A model generated the notes under the pieces. It had not been told where the DNA came from. It was given only the letters and a program-made list of their open reading frames with translations, and did not search any database. A stretch of 64,000 bases of DNA from Micromonospora sp. NBRC 110009. Its GTDB lineage: Bacteria > Actinomycetota > Actinomycetes > Mycobacteriales > Micromonosporaceae. Every line of letters starts with the position of its first letter. The stretch's first letter is position 1. The position numbers and the translations under genes are program-made. The stretch covers positions 620,001 to 684,000 of the forward strand of contig NZ_CP130427.1 in NCBI RefSeq assembly GCF_030518795.1, written 5' to 3'. Shown piece after piece: positions 34,407 through 42,723 of the stretch.

Positions 34407-35758
34407 GCCGCCTCCTCCCGGCCCTCGACAGCGGTCGTCCGCAGCCGGACGGAGTCGGCGACGTGCCGGTCCACGGCCAGCACCTCGACCAGCGCGCGGT
34501 GCTCGGCGTCGGGCACCTCGCCGTCGGCCACGAGGCCGATCTCCAGCCGGTCGCCCACCTCGGGCACCCGGCCCAGCTCCCGCATGACCAGCCCGGAGAG
34601 GGTGTCGTACTCGGGAGCCTCGGGCAGCGCGATCCCGGTGCTGTCGGCGACCTCGTCGATCCGCCAGCGAGCCGGCACCACCCAGGAGCCGTCCTCCTGC
34701 CGGGCCGGGGCCCGCTCCGGCGGGTCGTCCTCGTCGCGGATCGGCCCCACCAGCTCCTCGGCGATGTCCTCCAGCGTGATCACGCCGGCGAAGCCGCCGT
34801 ACTCGTCGACCACGCAGGCGAGCTGGCGGTGCCCGACCCGCAGCCGGTCCAGCACCGTCGGCAGCGGCAGCGTCTCGGGCACCAGCAGCGGGGGTACGGC
34901 CACCGCGTCCACCCGGGTGCTGCCCCGGCGAGCCGGCGGCACCCCGAGCACGTCGGCGATGCCGACCACGCCGACCAGGTCGTCGACGCCCTCCGCGCCG
35001 CGTACGGGGAACCGGGAGTGGCCGGTGTCGAGCAGCTCGACCACCCGGCTGACCGGCTCGTCGGCCCGTACGGTGTGCACGTCCACCCGGGGCACCATGG
35101 CCTCCCCGGCGGTCAGCTCCCGGAAGTCCAGGCCCCGGTCGAGCAGGTCCGACGTGGTGGCGTCGAGGTGCCCCTCCTCGCGGGACTCGGCGATGATCTG
35201 TTCCAGGTCCTCGGGGGTGGCGCCGCTGGGCAGCTCCTCGATCGGCTCGATGCCGACCCGGCGGAGCAGCCGCACGGCGGCCCGGTCGAAGAGGGTGATC
35301 ACCGGTCCGGCGATCCGCAGGTAGATCAGGGTGGACCGGGAGAGCGCCCGGGCCAGCGGCTCGGCGCGGGCGATGGCGAGGTTCTTCGGCGCCAGCTCAC
35401 CGAGGACCATCTGCACCACGGTGGCGATGAGCAGGGCGAGCACCACCGACAGCGGCAGCGCGATCCCGGTGGAGACCCCGGCGACGCCGAGCAGGTCGGC
35501 CAGGCCGGCGCCCAGGTAGGGCTCGGCGGCGTAACCGACCAGCAGGGCGGTCACGGTGATGCCGAGCTGGGCGCCGGAGAGCATGAACGACAGGCGCCCG
35601 GTGACCTCCAGGGCCCGGGCGGCGGCCTGGTCGCCGCCGTCGGCGAGCTGCTTGAGCTTGCCCCGGTCGACGGCGACGTAGCCGAACTCCTGCGCCACGA
35701 AGTAACCCGTGGCGGCGGTGAGCACGATGATGAGGAAGAGTCCGACGAGGATCAACAC
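34403..35758 (-). CDS. CNNM/CorC family transporter-like protein, first of pair
   Basis: A protein of 451 residues. A DUF21/CNNM membrane domain (about 1-190, TGYFVAQEFGYVAVDRGKLKQ) is followed by a CBS pair (AMVPRVDVHTVRADEPVSR..., VVDEYGGFAGVITLEDIAEELVG) and a complete CorC_HlyC domain (about 355-440). Homologues export Mg2+ or Co2+. The start is GTG 35758 or the next codon TTG 35755; the TTG overlaps the stop of a 33-residue upstream ORF. No Shine-Dalgarno sequence is seen, and a hairpin (35758-35777) covers the start, so translation may depend on the upstream ORF. Confidence 0.9.
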   Translation of the reverse strand: MLILVGLFLIIVLTAATGYFVAQEFGYVAVDRGKLKQLADGGDQAAARALEVTGRLSFMLSGAQLGITVTALLVGYAAEPYLGAGLADLLGVAGVSTGIALPLSVVLALLIATVVQMVLGELAPKNLAIARAEPLARALSRSTLIYLRIAGPVITLFDRAAVRLLRRVGIEPIEELPSGATPEDLEQIIAESREEGHLDATTSDLLDRGLDFRELTAGEAMVPRVDVHTVRADEPVSRVVELLDTGHSRFPVRGAEGVDDLVGVVGIADVLGVPPARRGSTRVDAVAVPPLLVPETLPLPTVLDRLRVGHRQLACVVDEYGGFAGVITLEDIAEELVGPIRDEDDPPERAPARQEDGSWVVPARWRIDEVADSTGIALPEAPEYDTLSGLVMRELGRVPEVGDRLEIGLVADGEVPDAEHRALVEVLAVDRHVADSVRLRTTAVEGREEAA

Positions 35759-35853
35759 GGGAGGGTCAGGGCTCCCGGGGCCGTCGGTGCGAGGGGATGC
35801 CGGGCACGACCCGGCTGGCTACTGCTGCCCTCCTGGGCAGAGGAGTCGATCAT
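35752..35853 (-). CDS. Leaderless 33-residue upstream ORF before the CNNM genes
   Basis: ATG at 35853 lies seven bases after a perfect-looking -10 TAAAAT, so the mRNA probably begins at this ATG. The peptide MIDSSAQEGSSSQPGRARHP continues LAPTAPGALTLPC and has five prolines, four in the last 20 residues. Its TGA overlaps the CNNM start region (GTGTTGA). There is no membrane segment. A regulatory leader peptide is more likely than a functional protein. Proline-rich leaders control Mg2+ transporter genes in some other bacteria. Confidence 0.45.
   Translation of the reverse strand: MIDSSAQEGSSSQPGRARHPLAPTAPGALTLPC
35758..35777 (-). promoter_or_regulatory. Hairpin at the CNNM start codon
   Basis: On the minus strand CGGGAG and CTCCCG form a 6-bp stem with an eight-base loop. 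The 3' arm ends in the first base of the GTG start. It could block initiation unless ribosomes from the upstream ORF open it. Confidence 0.45.
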
Positions 35854-35860
35854 GCCGACC

Positions 35861-35866
35861 ATTTTA
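35861..35866 (-). promoter_or_regulatory. -10 element of the CNNM operon promoter
   Basis: TAAAAT on the minus strand ends seven bases before the upstream ORF's ATG. No Shine-Dalgarno sequence precedes that ATG, consistent with a leaderless transcript. Confidence 0.55.
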
Positions 35867-35920
35867 TCGGCGTCGGCTGGGCGTTCGCTGAGGGTGCCGG
35901 GAAGCGTCTCCGACGTCCGT

Positions 35921-36250
35921 TTACCGCCCGGCCAGGTCGTCCGCGTCCAGCAGCTCCCGGTCGATCCGCCCGGTCCGGTAGGCGGCCCGCCCGACCATCT
36001 GCGCGGCGACCGGCGCGGTGGCCAGCTGGAAGACCGCGACCAGCGCGATCATGCCCAGGTCCGCCGGCGTACGCAGCCGCAGCGCCAGGCCGGCGAGGAG
36101 CAGCAGCACGCCGAGCACCTGCGGCTTGGTGGCGGCGTGCATCCGGCCGAGCACGTCCGGGAAGCGCAGCACCCCGATCCCGGCGGCCAGGCTGAGCAGC
36201 GCCCCGGCCACCAGGCAGGCCGCGCCGAGCCAGTCGGCGACGGCCGCCAT
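35921..36250 (-). CDS. mrpG: Mrp antiporter subunit G
   Basis: Small membrane subunit of the multisubunit Na+/H+ antiporter, 109 residues. It has three hydrophobic helices and the MnhG/PhaG pattern GIGVLRFPDVLGRMHAATKPQVLGVLLLL. The ATG at 36250 shares one base with the mrpF stop (TGATG); a GTG just upstream is also possible. It is the last gene of the mrpA-C-D-E-F-G operon. Confidence 0.92.
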   Translation of the reverse strand: MAAVADWLGAACLVAGALLSLAAGIGVLRFPDVLGRMHAATKPQVLGVLLLLAGLALRLRTPADLGMIALVAVFQLATAPVAAQMVGRAAYRTGRIDRELLDADDLAGR

Positions 36251-36513
36251 CACGCCTCCTCCCGGACGGCGAAGCGGACCAGCGACACCGAGCCGACGAA
36301 GCCGAGCAGGGAGAGCACCACCAGCACCGGCAGCGTGGTGGCGTGCCGGGTGACCGCCGCCTCCGCGCCGACCGCGCCGAGCATGGTGGCGAGCAGCAGG
36401 TCGGCGCCGACGATCCGGTCCAGCAGGGACGGCCCCCGGTAGATGCGGGCCAGGGCGAGCAGCGCGGTGACCGAGAGCAGCCCGGTCACCGCGACGGCGA
36501 GGAACGTGGTCAC
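36250..36513 (-). CDS. mrpF: Mrp antiporter subunit F
   Basis: An 87-residue membrane subunit with three helices and the MnhF signature RIYRGPSLLDRIVGADLLLA. The GTG start overlaps the mrpE stop (GTGA). It is required in studied systems for assembly of the antiporter and is implicated in bile salt or sodium efflux. Confidence 0.92.
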   Translation of the reverse strand: MTTFLAVAVTGLLSVTALLALARIYRGPSLLDRIVGADLLLATMLGAVGAEAAVTRHATTLPVLVVLSLLGFVGSVSLVRFAVREEA

Positions 36514-37121
36514 GGATGGGTCCTCCTGTCGACGGGTTCGGTGTGCAGCCGGCGTACCTCCTCGGCGGAGCCGATGGCGCGGACGATGCGCCGCTCGACG
36601 GCGAGGATCCGCTCCCGGCTGCCGGTCAGGTCCTCCGGGCCGCGGACGTCGAGCACGTGCACGTAGAGGAGGCCCTGGTCACGGTCCACCTCCACGATCA
36701 GAGTGCCCGGGACCAGGGAGATGATCTCGGCGGTGAGCGCGAGGTTGAGGTCGGTGCGGACCCGCAGCGGGACCGCGATGATCGCGCCGCGCGGCCGGTA
36801 GCCGGGGCGGACCGCGACAGCGGCGACGTGCACGCTGGCGCTGACCAGGTCACCGACGAAGGTCACCGCCAGGACCAGCAGCGCGCCGGGGCGGATCCGG
36901 CCGCCGAAGGTGACCGGCGGGAGCGGGAAGAACAGCAGCACGGCGATGCCGATGACGATCCCGGCGAACAGGTTGCCCCAGGAGAGGTCCCCCCAGAGCA
37001 GCAGCCAGATCGCCACCAGCCAACCGAGCGCGACGGCCTGGTCCCGGCGCCGCCCGCCCCGCCCCACCACGGGTCGCGGCGGGGGCGGCTCCGGCCGGCC
37101 GGCCGCCCGGTCGTCGGTCAC
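36510..37121 (-). CDS. mrpE: Mrp antiporter subunit E
   Basis: A protein of 203 residues. A proline- and arginine-rich cytoplasmic N-terminus of about 25 residues is followed by two or three helices and the MnhE core (LSWGNLFAGIVIGIAVLLFF, LTAEIISLVPGTLIVEVD). The GTG at 37121 overlaps the mrpD stop in GTGA. Longer frames upstream lie within mrpD and are ignored. Confidence 0.92.
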   Translation of the reverse strand: MTDDRAAGRPEPPPPRPVVGRGGRRRDQAVALGWLVAIWLLLWGDLSWGNLFAGIVIGIAVLLFFPLPPVTFGGRIRPGALLVLAVTFVGDLVSASVHVAAVAVRPGYRPRGAIIAVPLRVRTDLNLALTAEIISLVPGTLIVEVDRDQGLLYVHVLDVRGPEDLTGSRERILAVERRIVRAIGSAEEVRRLHTEPVDRRTHP

Positions 37122-38626
37122 CGCACGCCCGCCGGGAGCACGGCCCGCACGTACGGGGTGCGTTGGCGCAGGTCGGTGGCGGCGTCGGCGGTGACCCGGA
37201 ACAGCGGCCCGGCAGCCAGGGTGAGCGCCACGCCGAGCGCCACCAGGGCGGCGGTGGCCCCGACCATCAGCCCGGGCAGCCGGACCGTCGGCCCGTCGGT
37301 GGCCAGCCGGGGCGCCCGCCAGAACGCGATGTTCCACACCCGGGACGCGGCGTAGAGGGTGAGCAGGCTGGTCAGCGTGCCCGCGGCGACCAGCACGCCG
37401 GGCAGCACCCCGCCGGCCGCCACGCCGGCCTGGAGCAGGCCCAGCTTGCCGAGGAACCCGGAGAACGGCGGGATGCCGGCCAGGTTCATCGCCGGGACGA
37501 AGAAGAGCACCGCGAGCAGCGGGGCGACCTTGGCCAGCCCGCCGAGCCGGCGCAGGTCCGTGCTGCCGGCCCGCTCCTCGACCAGGCCGGCGACCAGGAA
37601 GAGGGTGGTCTGGATGGTGATGTGATGCACCACGTAGAAGATCGCCCCGGTCAGGCCGGCCACGCTGCTCAGCGCCACCCCGAAGATCATGTAGCCGATG
37701 TGGCTGAGCAGGGTGAAGGAGAAGAGCCGCTTCATGTCGGACTGGGCGACCGCGCCGAGGATGCCGACCACCATGGTCAACCCGGCCACGACCATGAGCA
37801 GGTCGGCGACCTGGCCGCCGGGGAAGAGCAGGGTCTCGGTGCGGATGATCGCGTACACGCCGACCTTGGTGAGCAGGCCGGCGAAGACCGCGGTGACCGG
37901 GGCCGGCGCGGTCGGGTAGCTGTCCGGCAGCCAGGCGGAGACCGGAAAGACCGCCGCCTTGATGCCGAAGGCCAGCAGCAGCATCAGCTGCAACATCAGG
38001 CGTACGCCGTCCGGCAGGTCATCCAGCCGCCCGGCGAGCTGGGCCATGTTGACGGTGCCGGTGGCCGCGTACACCAGACCCATCGAGGCCAGGAAGATCA
38101 TCGAGGAGAGAACGCTGACCACCACGTACGTCGAGCCGGTCCGGATCCGCACCTCGGTGCCGCCGAGGGTGATCAGCACGAAGCTCGCGGCCAGCAGGAT
38201 CTCGAAGCCGACGAAGAGGTTGAACAGGTCCCCCGCGAGGAAGGCGTTGGTCACGCCGGCGGTGAGCACCAGGTAGGTGGGGTGGTAGATGCTCACCGGC
38301 GCGCTCTCGCTGGTCTCCCCCTGCCCCTGCCCGATCGAGTAGAGCAGCACGCAGAGCGTCACCGCGGAGGAGACCACCAGCATCAGCGCGGCCAACTGGT
38401 CGGCGACCAGCACGATGCCGACCGGCGGCGGCCAGCCGCCCACCCGCACCACCACCGGCCCGTGCCGGTACGCCTCGACCAGCAGCACCACCGCGACCAC
38501 CAGCGTCGCGGAGAGGCCGACCACGCTGACCGTCCGCTGGACCCTGGGCCGGCCGGTCAGCATCAGGGTGAGCGCGGCGCCGAGCAGCGGCACCACCACC
38601 GGCAGCGGCACCAGGGCGTGCCTCAC
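37118..38626 (-). CDS. mrpD: Mrp antiporter subunit D
   Basis: Proton-pumping-type subunit homologous to complex I NuoM/NuoN. The protein is 502 residues with about 14 helices. A key charged residue lies in LFVGFEILLAASFVLITLG, and the lysine helix is FGIKAAVFPVSAWLPDSYPTAP. Starts with GTG at 38626, 55 bases after the mrpC stop. That gap holds a 10-bp stem-loop, the only non-overlapping junction in this part of the operon apart from mrpA-mrpC. Confidence 0.93.
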   Translation of the reverse strand: MRHALVPLPVVVPLLGAALTLMLTGRPRVQRTVSVVGLSATLVVAVVLLVEAYRHGPVVVRVGGWPPPVGIVLVADQLAALMLVVSSAVTLCVLLYSIGQGQGETSESAPVSIYHPTYLVLTAGVTNAFLAGDLFNLFVGFEILLAASFVLITLGGTEVRIRTGSTYVVVSVLSSMIFLASMGLVYAATGTVNMAQLAGRLDDLPDGVRLMLQLMLLLAFGIKAAVFPVSAWLPDSYPTAPAPVTAVFAGLLTKVGVYAIIRTETLLFPGGQVADLLMVVAGLTMVVGILGAVAQSDMKRLFSFTLLSHIGYMIFGVALSSVAGLTGAIFYVVHHITIQTTLFLVAGLVEERAGSTDLRRLGGLAKVAPLLAVLFFVPAMNLAGIPPFSGFLGKLGLLQAGVAAGGVLPGVLVAAGTLTSLLTLYAASRVWNIAFWRAPRLATDGPTVRLPGLMVGATAALVALGVALTLAAGPLFRVTADAATDLRQRTPYVRAVLPAGVR

Positions 38627-38644
38627 CGGGCCACCGCTGTCCGC

Positions 38645-38683
38645 GACCGCGAGGCCCGGCGGACCGGGGCACCCCTCGCGGTC
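38645..38683 (-). other. Intra-operon stem-loop between mrpC and mrpD
   Basis: GACCGCGAGG and CCTCGCGGTC (38645-38654 and 38674-38683) form a perfect 10-bp stem with a 19-base loop, overlapping the mrpC stop. It may tune expression or mRNA processing inside the operon. Confidence 0.5.
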
Positions 38684-39164
38684 ACCGTTGCTCCCCGCGC
38701 CGCCGCAGCCGGCGCAGGGCCGGCCCGGGATCCACCTGCTCCGGGTCGTTGTCCGGCCCCTCGCCGCCGAGGTCCGCGGCGGAGACCTCGTTCCGCTCGG
38801 CGAGCCGGACGATCTGCCGGTCCTCCAGGTCGTCCGGCACCTCGTCGTCGCCGGTGAGATACCAGCTCCGGTACGCGACCGCGAGCAGGAACGCGGTCAG
38901 CCCGAACGTGATGACCACGGCGGTGAGCACCATGGCCTGCGGCAGGGCGTCGCTCATCGCCCCGGTCGACGCCACGCCGACCACCGGTGCGGCGCCCGAC
39001 CGGCCGCCGAGCAGGATCAGCAGGTTCACCCCGTTGCCGAGCAGGATGACGCCGAGCAGGATCCGGGTCAGGCTGCGTTCCAGCAGCAGCGTGACGCCGG
39101 CGGCGACGAGCACCCCCACCGCGATCACCAGGACCAGCGTCGGCCCCGGGGCGCCCCGCGTCAC
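38682..39164 (-). CDS. mrpC: Mrp antiporter subunit C
   Basis: NuoK-like subunit, 160 residues. It has three helices with the MnhC pattern TRILLGVILLGNGVNLLIL and QAMVLTAVVITFGLTAFLLA. The C-terminal 50 residues are a charged cytoplasmic tail rich in Asp, Glu and Arg, longer than in the NuoK family. It starts with GTG, 37 bases after the mrpA stop. Confidence 0.92.
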   Translation of the reverse strand: MTRGAPGPTLVLVIAVGVLVAAGVTLLLERSLTRILLGVILLGNGVNLLILLGGRSGAAPVVGVASTGAMSDALPQAMVLTAVVITFGLTAFLLAVAYRSWYLTGDDEVPDDLEDRQIVRLAERNEVSAADLGGEGPDNDPEQVDPGPALRRLRRRGEQR

Positions 39165-39201
39165 CGCGCCACCCCCGTGCGGCCGGCCTCACTCCGCGCG
39201 C

Positions 39202-42036
39202 TCACGTCCGGTCCGCCTCCCGCTCGACGACGAGGCCGCGGCCCGGTTCGCCGGCCACCTCGACGTGTCGGTCCACCTCGGCGCCGAGGCTGCGCAGGAT
39301 GTCCAGGACCAGCCCGACCACGACCAGGTAGACGCCGATGTCGAAGAAGAGCGAGGTGACCAGGTAGCCGTGGCCGATCAGCGGCAGCGACAGGTCCACC
39401 TTGACGCTCTGCAGCACGTCGCCGGTGAACAGCAGCCCGAGCACCCCGCTGCCGACCGAGACGGCCAGTCCCGCGCCGAGCACCGTCCCGGCCCCGATCG
39501 GGGCCGCCTCGGCCAGCTCGTAGCGGCCGCCGGCCAGGTAGCGGACGGTCAGCGCGAGGCTGGCCACCAGCCCGCCGGAGAAGCCACCGCCCGGTGCGTT
39601 GTGCCCGGAGAAGAGCAGGAACAGGGAGAAGAGCAGCACGGTGTGGAAGATCAGCCGGGTGACCACCTCGAAGACGATCGAGCGGCGGCGGGCGGCCAGG
39701 GTCGCCCCGCCGCGCAGCCACACCGTCCGCCGGTCCCGCAGGGGCGCGGACGGCCGAAGCCGGCGGGGCCGGGGGCCGGTCCGGGACCGCTCGAAGATCA
39801 GGCTGGCCACCCCGGTCGCGGTCACCACCAGCACCGAGATCTCCCCCATGGTGTCCCAGGCCCGGATGTCCACCAGGGTCACATTGACCACGTTGCGGCC
39901 GTAGCCGGCGGCGACCGCGAGGTCGGGGAAGGCCAGCGAGATCGACGGGGCCCGCCGGGCGCCCGCCGCGGCCAGGGCCAGGCCGGCCATCACCAGGCCG
40001 GCCGCCACCCCGATCCCCCGGCGTACCCAGCGGCTGCGGCGCAGCGGGCGGGCCGAGAAGCGTTCCGGCAGCCGGCGCAGCACCAGCGCGAACACCCCGA
40101 TGGTGGCGGTCTCCACCAGGAACTGGGTGAGCGCCAGGTCGGGCGCGCCGTAGAGGATGAACATCATCGCGGTGCCGTAGCCGGTGACGCCGACCAGCAG
40201 CATCGCGGTGAGCCGCCGCCGGGCGCGGACCGCGAGCAGCGCGGCCACCGCGATCACCACGCAGACCACGAGCTGGACGGGGCTGTCCCAGACCGCGATC
40301 TCGGTGCGCCACGGCCGGGTCGCCAGCATGGCCGTGCCGGGCACCAGCACCAGGGCGAGCAGGACCGTGCCGAGGTACTGCGGCAGGGAACCGCGCTGGG
40401 TGGCGCCGGTGACCTCGATGGCGACCCGGTCGAACCGGTGGGTGATCCACTCGTACCCCTGGTTGCCGGCGACCGGAGAGCGCAGCCGGGCCAACGCGGG
40501 CGCGAGCGGGCCGCGGACCAGGTGCAGCAGCACGCCGCCGCCGATGGCGACGGCGGAGAGGCCCAGCGCCGCGGTGGGCCCGTGCCAGAGCGCCAGGCGC
40601 TCCTCGACCGGGCCGAACAGCTCGGCGTACGGGCGGAGCAGGCCGCCGAGCCAGCCGGCGGCGGGACCGGCGGCGAACCCGGCCAGGGCGAGCAGGCCGG
40701 CCGGGACGAGCATCGTGGCCGGTGGCCGTTCGATCGCGGTGGCCGGGACGCCCGGGCGGGCGGCGAAGGCACCCCAGCAGAAGCGGATGCTGTAGGCGAC
40801 GGTGAGCGCGGTCCCGGCCACCAGCACCCCGAGCACCAGCGGCCGGTCGGCGAACGCGGCGAGGACCGCCTCCTTGGCCACGAAGCCGAGCAGTGGCGGC
40901 AGCCCGGCCATCGAGGCGGCGGCCAGCGCGGCGAGCCCGGCGAGGACCGGCGCGGCCCGGGCCACCCCGGACAGTTCGCGCAGGTCCCGGGTGCCGGCGC
41001 TGTGGTCGAGGATGCCGACGACGAGGAAGAGCGCCGCCTTGAACAGCGCGTGCGCCAGCAGCATCGCGACGCCCGCGAGGGCCGCCTGCGGGGTGCCCAG
41101 GCCGAGCACGACGGTGAGCAGGCCGAGCTGGCTGACCGTCCCGTACGCGAGCAGCAGCTTCAGGTCGGTCTGCCGCAGCGCCGCCCAGCCCCCGACGACC
41201 AGCGTGACCAGCCCGGCGACCGTGGTGACGGCCCGCCACGGGCCGGCCGGGGCGAGGACCGGGCCGAGCAGCCCGATCAGGAAGACGCCGGCCTTCACCA
41301 TGGCCGCCGCGTGCAGGTACGCGCTGACCGGGGTGGGTGCCGCCATCGCCACCGGCAGCCAGGAGCTGAACGGGAACACCGCCGACTTGGCGAGCGCCCC
41401 GGTGAGGATGAGCAGCACCGCCACGACGAGGTACCCGCCGCCGGGCGGCGGCCCGGCCTCGATCAGGGACCAGCGGTAGCCGCCCGCGTGGTGACCGAGC
41501 AGCAGGAAGCCGACCAGCATGGCCAGCCCGCCCAGGGTGGTGACGGTCAGCGCCTGGGCGGCTGCCCACCGGCTGGACCGCCGTTCGCTGCTGTGCCCGA
41601 TCAGCAGGTAGGAGAAGACCGTGGTCAGCTCCCAGAAGACGTAGAGCAGCAGCAGGTCGTCGGAGACGACCAGGCCGAGCATCGCCCCGGCGAAGGCGAC
41701 CATGACGGCCGCGAACCGGGCCAGCCCCGCCGAGCCGGCGTGGAAGTAGCGGGCGGAGTAGATCAGGACCAGCGCGCCGACGCCGCCGACGAGCAGCATC
41801 ATCAGCCAGGACAGGGTGGTGACCCGCAGCGCCACGTCGAGCTGGAGCTGCGCGATCCACGGGTACGTCTCGACCACCGCGCCGCCGGCGCGGACCGCTC
41901 CGGTGTGCGCGACGGCCCAGCCGACGGTGGCGGCCGGGGCGAGGGCGAGGAGGTAGCAGGCGCGCGGGCCCCACCGGCGGACCAGCAGTGGCGCGAGCAG
42001 GGCCGCCACCAGGTGCAGGATCAGCAGGACGAGCAC
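39202..42036 (-). CDS. mrpA: Mrp antiporter subunit A (MrpA/MrpB fusion)
   Basis: Large subunit of the Na+/H+ antiporter, 944 residues. The first two thirds resemble NuoL (DDLLLLYVFWELTTVFSYLLIG, GALAKSAVFPFSSWLPVAMAAPTPVSAYLHAAAMVKAG). Then come the MrpA C-terminal NuoJ-like helices and a MnhB domain (RLIFHTVLLFSLFLLFSGHNAPGGGFSGGL), so no separate mrpB exists. I chose GTG 42036 because TGGAG lies five bases upstream; GTG 42042 is equally possible. First gene of the operon. The unit probably gives alkali and sodium tolerance and pH homeostasis. Confidence 0.93.
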   Translation of the reverse strand: MLVLLILHLVAALLAPLLVRRWGPRACYLLALAPAATVGWAVAHTGAVRAGGAVVETYPWIAQLQLDVALRVTTLSWLMMLLVGGVGALVLIYSARYFHAGSAGLARFAAVMVAFAGAMLGLVVSDDLLLLYVFWELTTVFSYLLIGHSSERRSSRWAAAQALTVTTLGGLAMLVGFLLLGHHAGGYRWSLIEAGPPPGGGYLVVAVLLILTGALAKSAVFPFSSWLPVAMAAPTPVSAYLHAAAMVKAGVFLIGLLGPVLAPAGPWRAVTTVAGLVTLVVGGWAALRQTDLKLLLAYGTVSQLGLLTVVLGLGTPQAALAGVAMLLAHALFKAALFLVVGILDHSAGTRDLRELSGVARAAPVLAGLAALAAASMAGLPPLLGFVAKEAVLAAFADRPLVLGVLVAGTALTVAYSIRFCWGAFAARPGVPATAIERPPATMLVPAGLLALAGFAAGPAAGWLGGLLRPYAELFGPVEERLALWHGPTAALGLSAVAIGGGVLLHLVRGPLAPALARLRSPVAGNQGYEWITHRFDRVAIEVTGATQRGSLPQYLGTVLLALVLVPGTAMLATRPWRTEIAVWDSPVQLVVCVVIAVAALLAVRARRRLTAMLLVGVTGYGTAMMFILYGAPDLALTQFLVETATIGVFALVLRRLPERFSARPLRRSRWVRRGIGVAAGLVMAGLALAAAGARRAPSISLAFPDLAVAAGYGRNVVNVTLVDIRAWDTMGEISVLVVTATGVASLIFERSRTGPRPRRLRPSAPLRDRRTVWLRGGATLAARRRSIVFEVVTRLIFHTVLLFSLFLLFSGHNAPGGGFSGGLVASLALTVRYLAGGRYELAEAAPIGAGTVLGAGLAVSVGSGVLGLLFTGDVLQSVKVDLSLPLIGHGYLVTSLFFDIGVYLVVVGLVLDILRSLGAEVDRHVEVAGEPGRGLVVEREADRT

Positions 42037-42178
42037 GCGCACTCCAGGTCGAGGTGGCAGCGCACGCCGGCACGCTGCGGCCACGACCGATCAGACGTCA
42101 GATCGCCGCCGCCCGGGCGCTTTTCCGGAAACCCGCCCCCGACCCGCTCCGCTCAGCGGCGCCACGGGACCGTGGTGG

Positions 42179-42544
42179 TCAGTGGACCCGGGTCGGGCGG
42201 GCCGGGCGGTCCCGTCGGCTCTCCACCAGCAGATCCGGGCGGCCGAGCTGGAGCACGGCCTTGTTGACCACCCGCTGCGCGGCGGCCAGGGAGCGCACCG
42301 GGAGCAGCTTGCCGCGGCTCTCCCGGCGCAGGACGAAGTAGTGCACCGCGGCGCGGACCAACCCGCGGTCGGCGGCGCTGGCGTGCGCGGTGGCGACGAC
42401 CAGCTCGCGCAGGCAGTGGGCGAGCTCCTCGGCGAGCTGGAGCTCGGGGCCGTGCAGGCCGGAGCGGAGTGTGGCGAGGTGACTGTCGACCTTGCGGATG
42501 AGCACGTCGGTCCCGGGCCCGGAGCCTCGCCCCTCGACGGTCAT
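42179..42544 (-). CDS. Hypothetical helical protein
   Basis: Not recognised. The protein is 121 residues and mostly helical (LIRKVDSHLATLRSGLHGPELQLAEELAHCLRELVV, GLVRAAVHYFVLRRESRGKLLPVRSLAAAQRVVNKAVLQLG), with a basic C-terminus and no signal peptide or membrane segment. ATG at 42544 is preceded by a G-rich stretch. It is read away from lhr, and the AT-rich region between them holds a perfect 7-bp-arm palindrome that may be its operator. It is not obviously part of the Mrp operon, although it lies just upstream of mrpA. Confidence 0.7.
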   Translation of the reverse strand: MTVEGRGSGPGTDVLIRKVDSHLATLRSGLHGPELQLAEELAHCLRELVVATAHASAADRGLVRAAVHYFVLRRESRGKLLPVRSLAAAQRVVNKAVLQLGRPDLLVESRRDRPARPTRVH

Positions 42545-42610
42545 CCATGCCCCCCACCCGACGCTGCGTTCCGGGTGAAGTTACTTTATGTTGTGCGTCA
42601 CAAGCAAGCA

Positions 42611-42627
42611 GTTAAGTAAGACTTAAC
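42611..42627. promoter_or_regulatory. Palindrome in the AT-rich region before lhr
   Basis: GTTAAGT (42611-42617) and ACTTAAC (42621-42627) are perfect inverted repeats around AAG. They lie in a stretch (about 42575-42660) far lower in GC than the rest of the window, between the divergent hypothetical gene and lhr. It is a likely regulator binding site. Confidence 0.5.
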
Positions 42628-42693
42628 GCTAGTAACACCGCATCTGTTTCGTAAGACCTCGACCCGGACAGAACAGCGTTCGGCGCGGGCCGA

Positions 42694-42716
42694 ATGTCAC
42701 ACCGCCGAGGCACGAT
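42694..42716 (+). promoter_or_regulatory. Possible leaderless, damage-type promoter of lhr
   Basis: TGTCA (42695-42699) and CACGAT (42711-42716) have the spacing of the RecA-NDp motif seen at recA, but the -10 has C instead of T at its first position. CACGAT ends seven bases before the GTG at 42724. This is a weak match. Confidence 0.3.
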
Positions 42717-42723
42717 GGATGGC

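Noticed and set aside
38749..42267. A plus-strand frame of about 1170 codons opposite mrpA-mrpC
   Set aside because: Low-complexity shadow of the Mrp genes; the minus strand has clear conserved membrane proteins.
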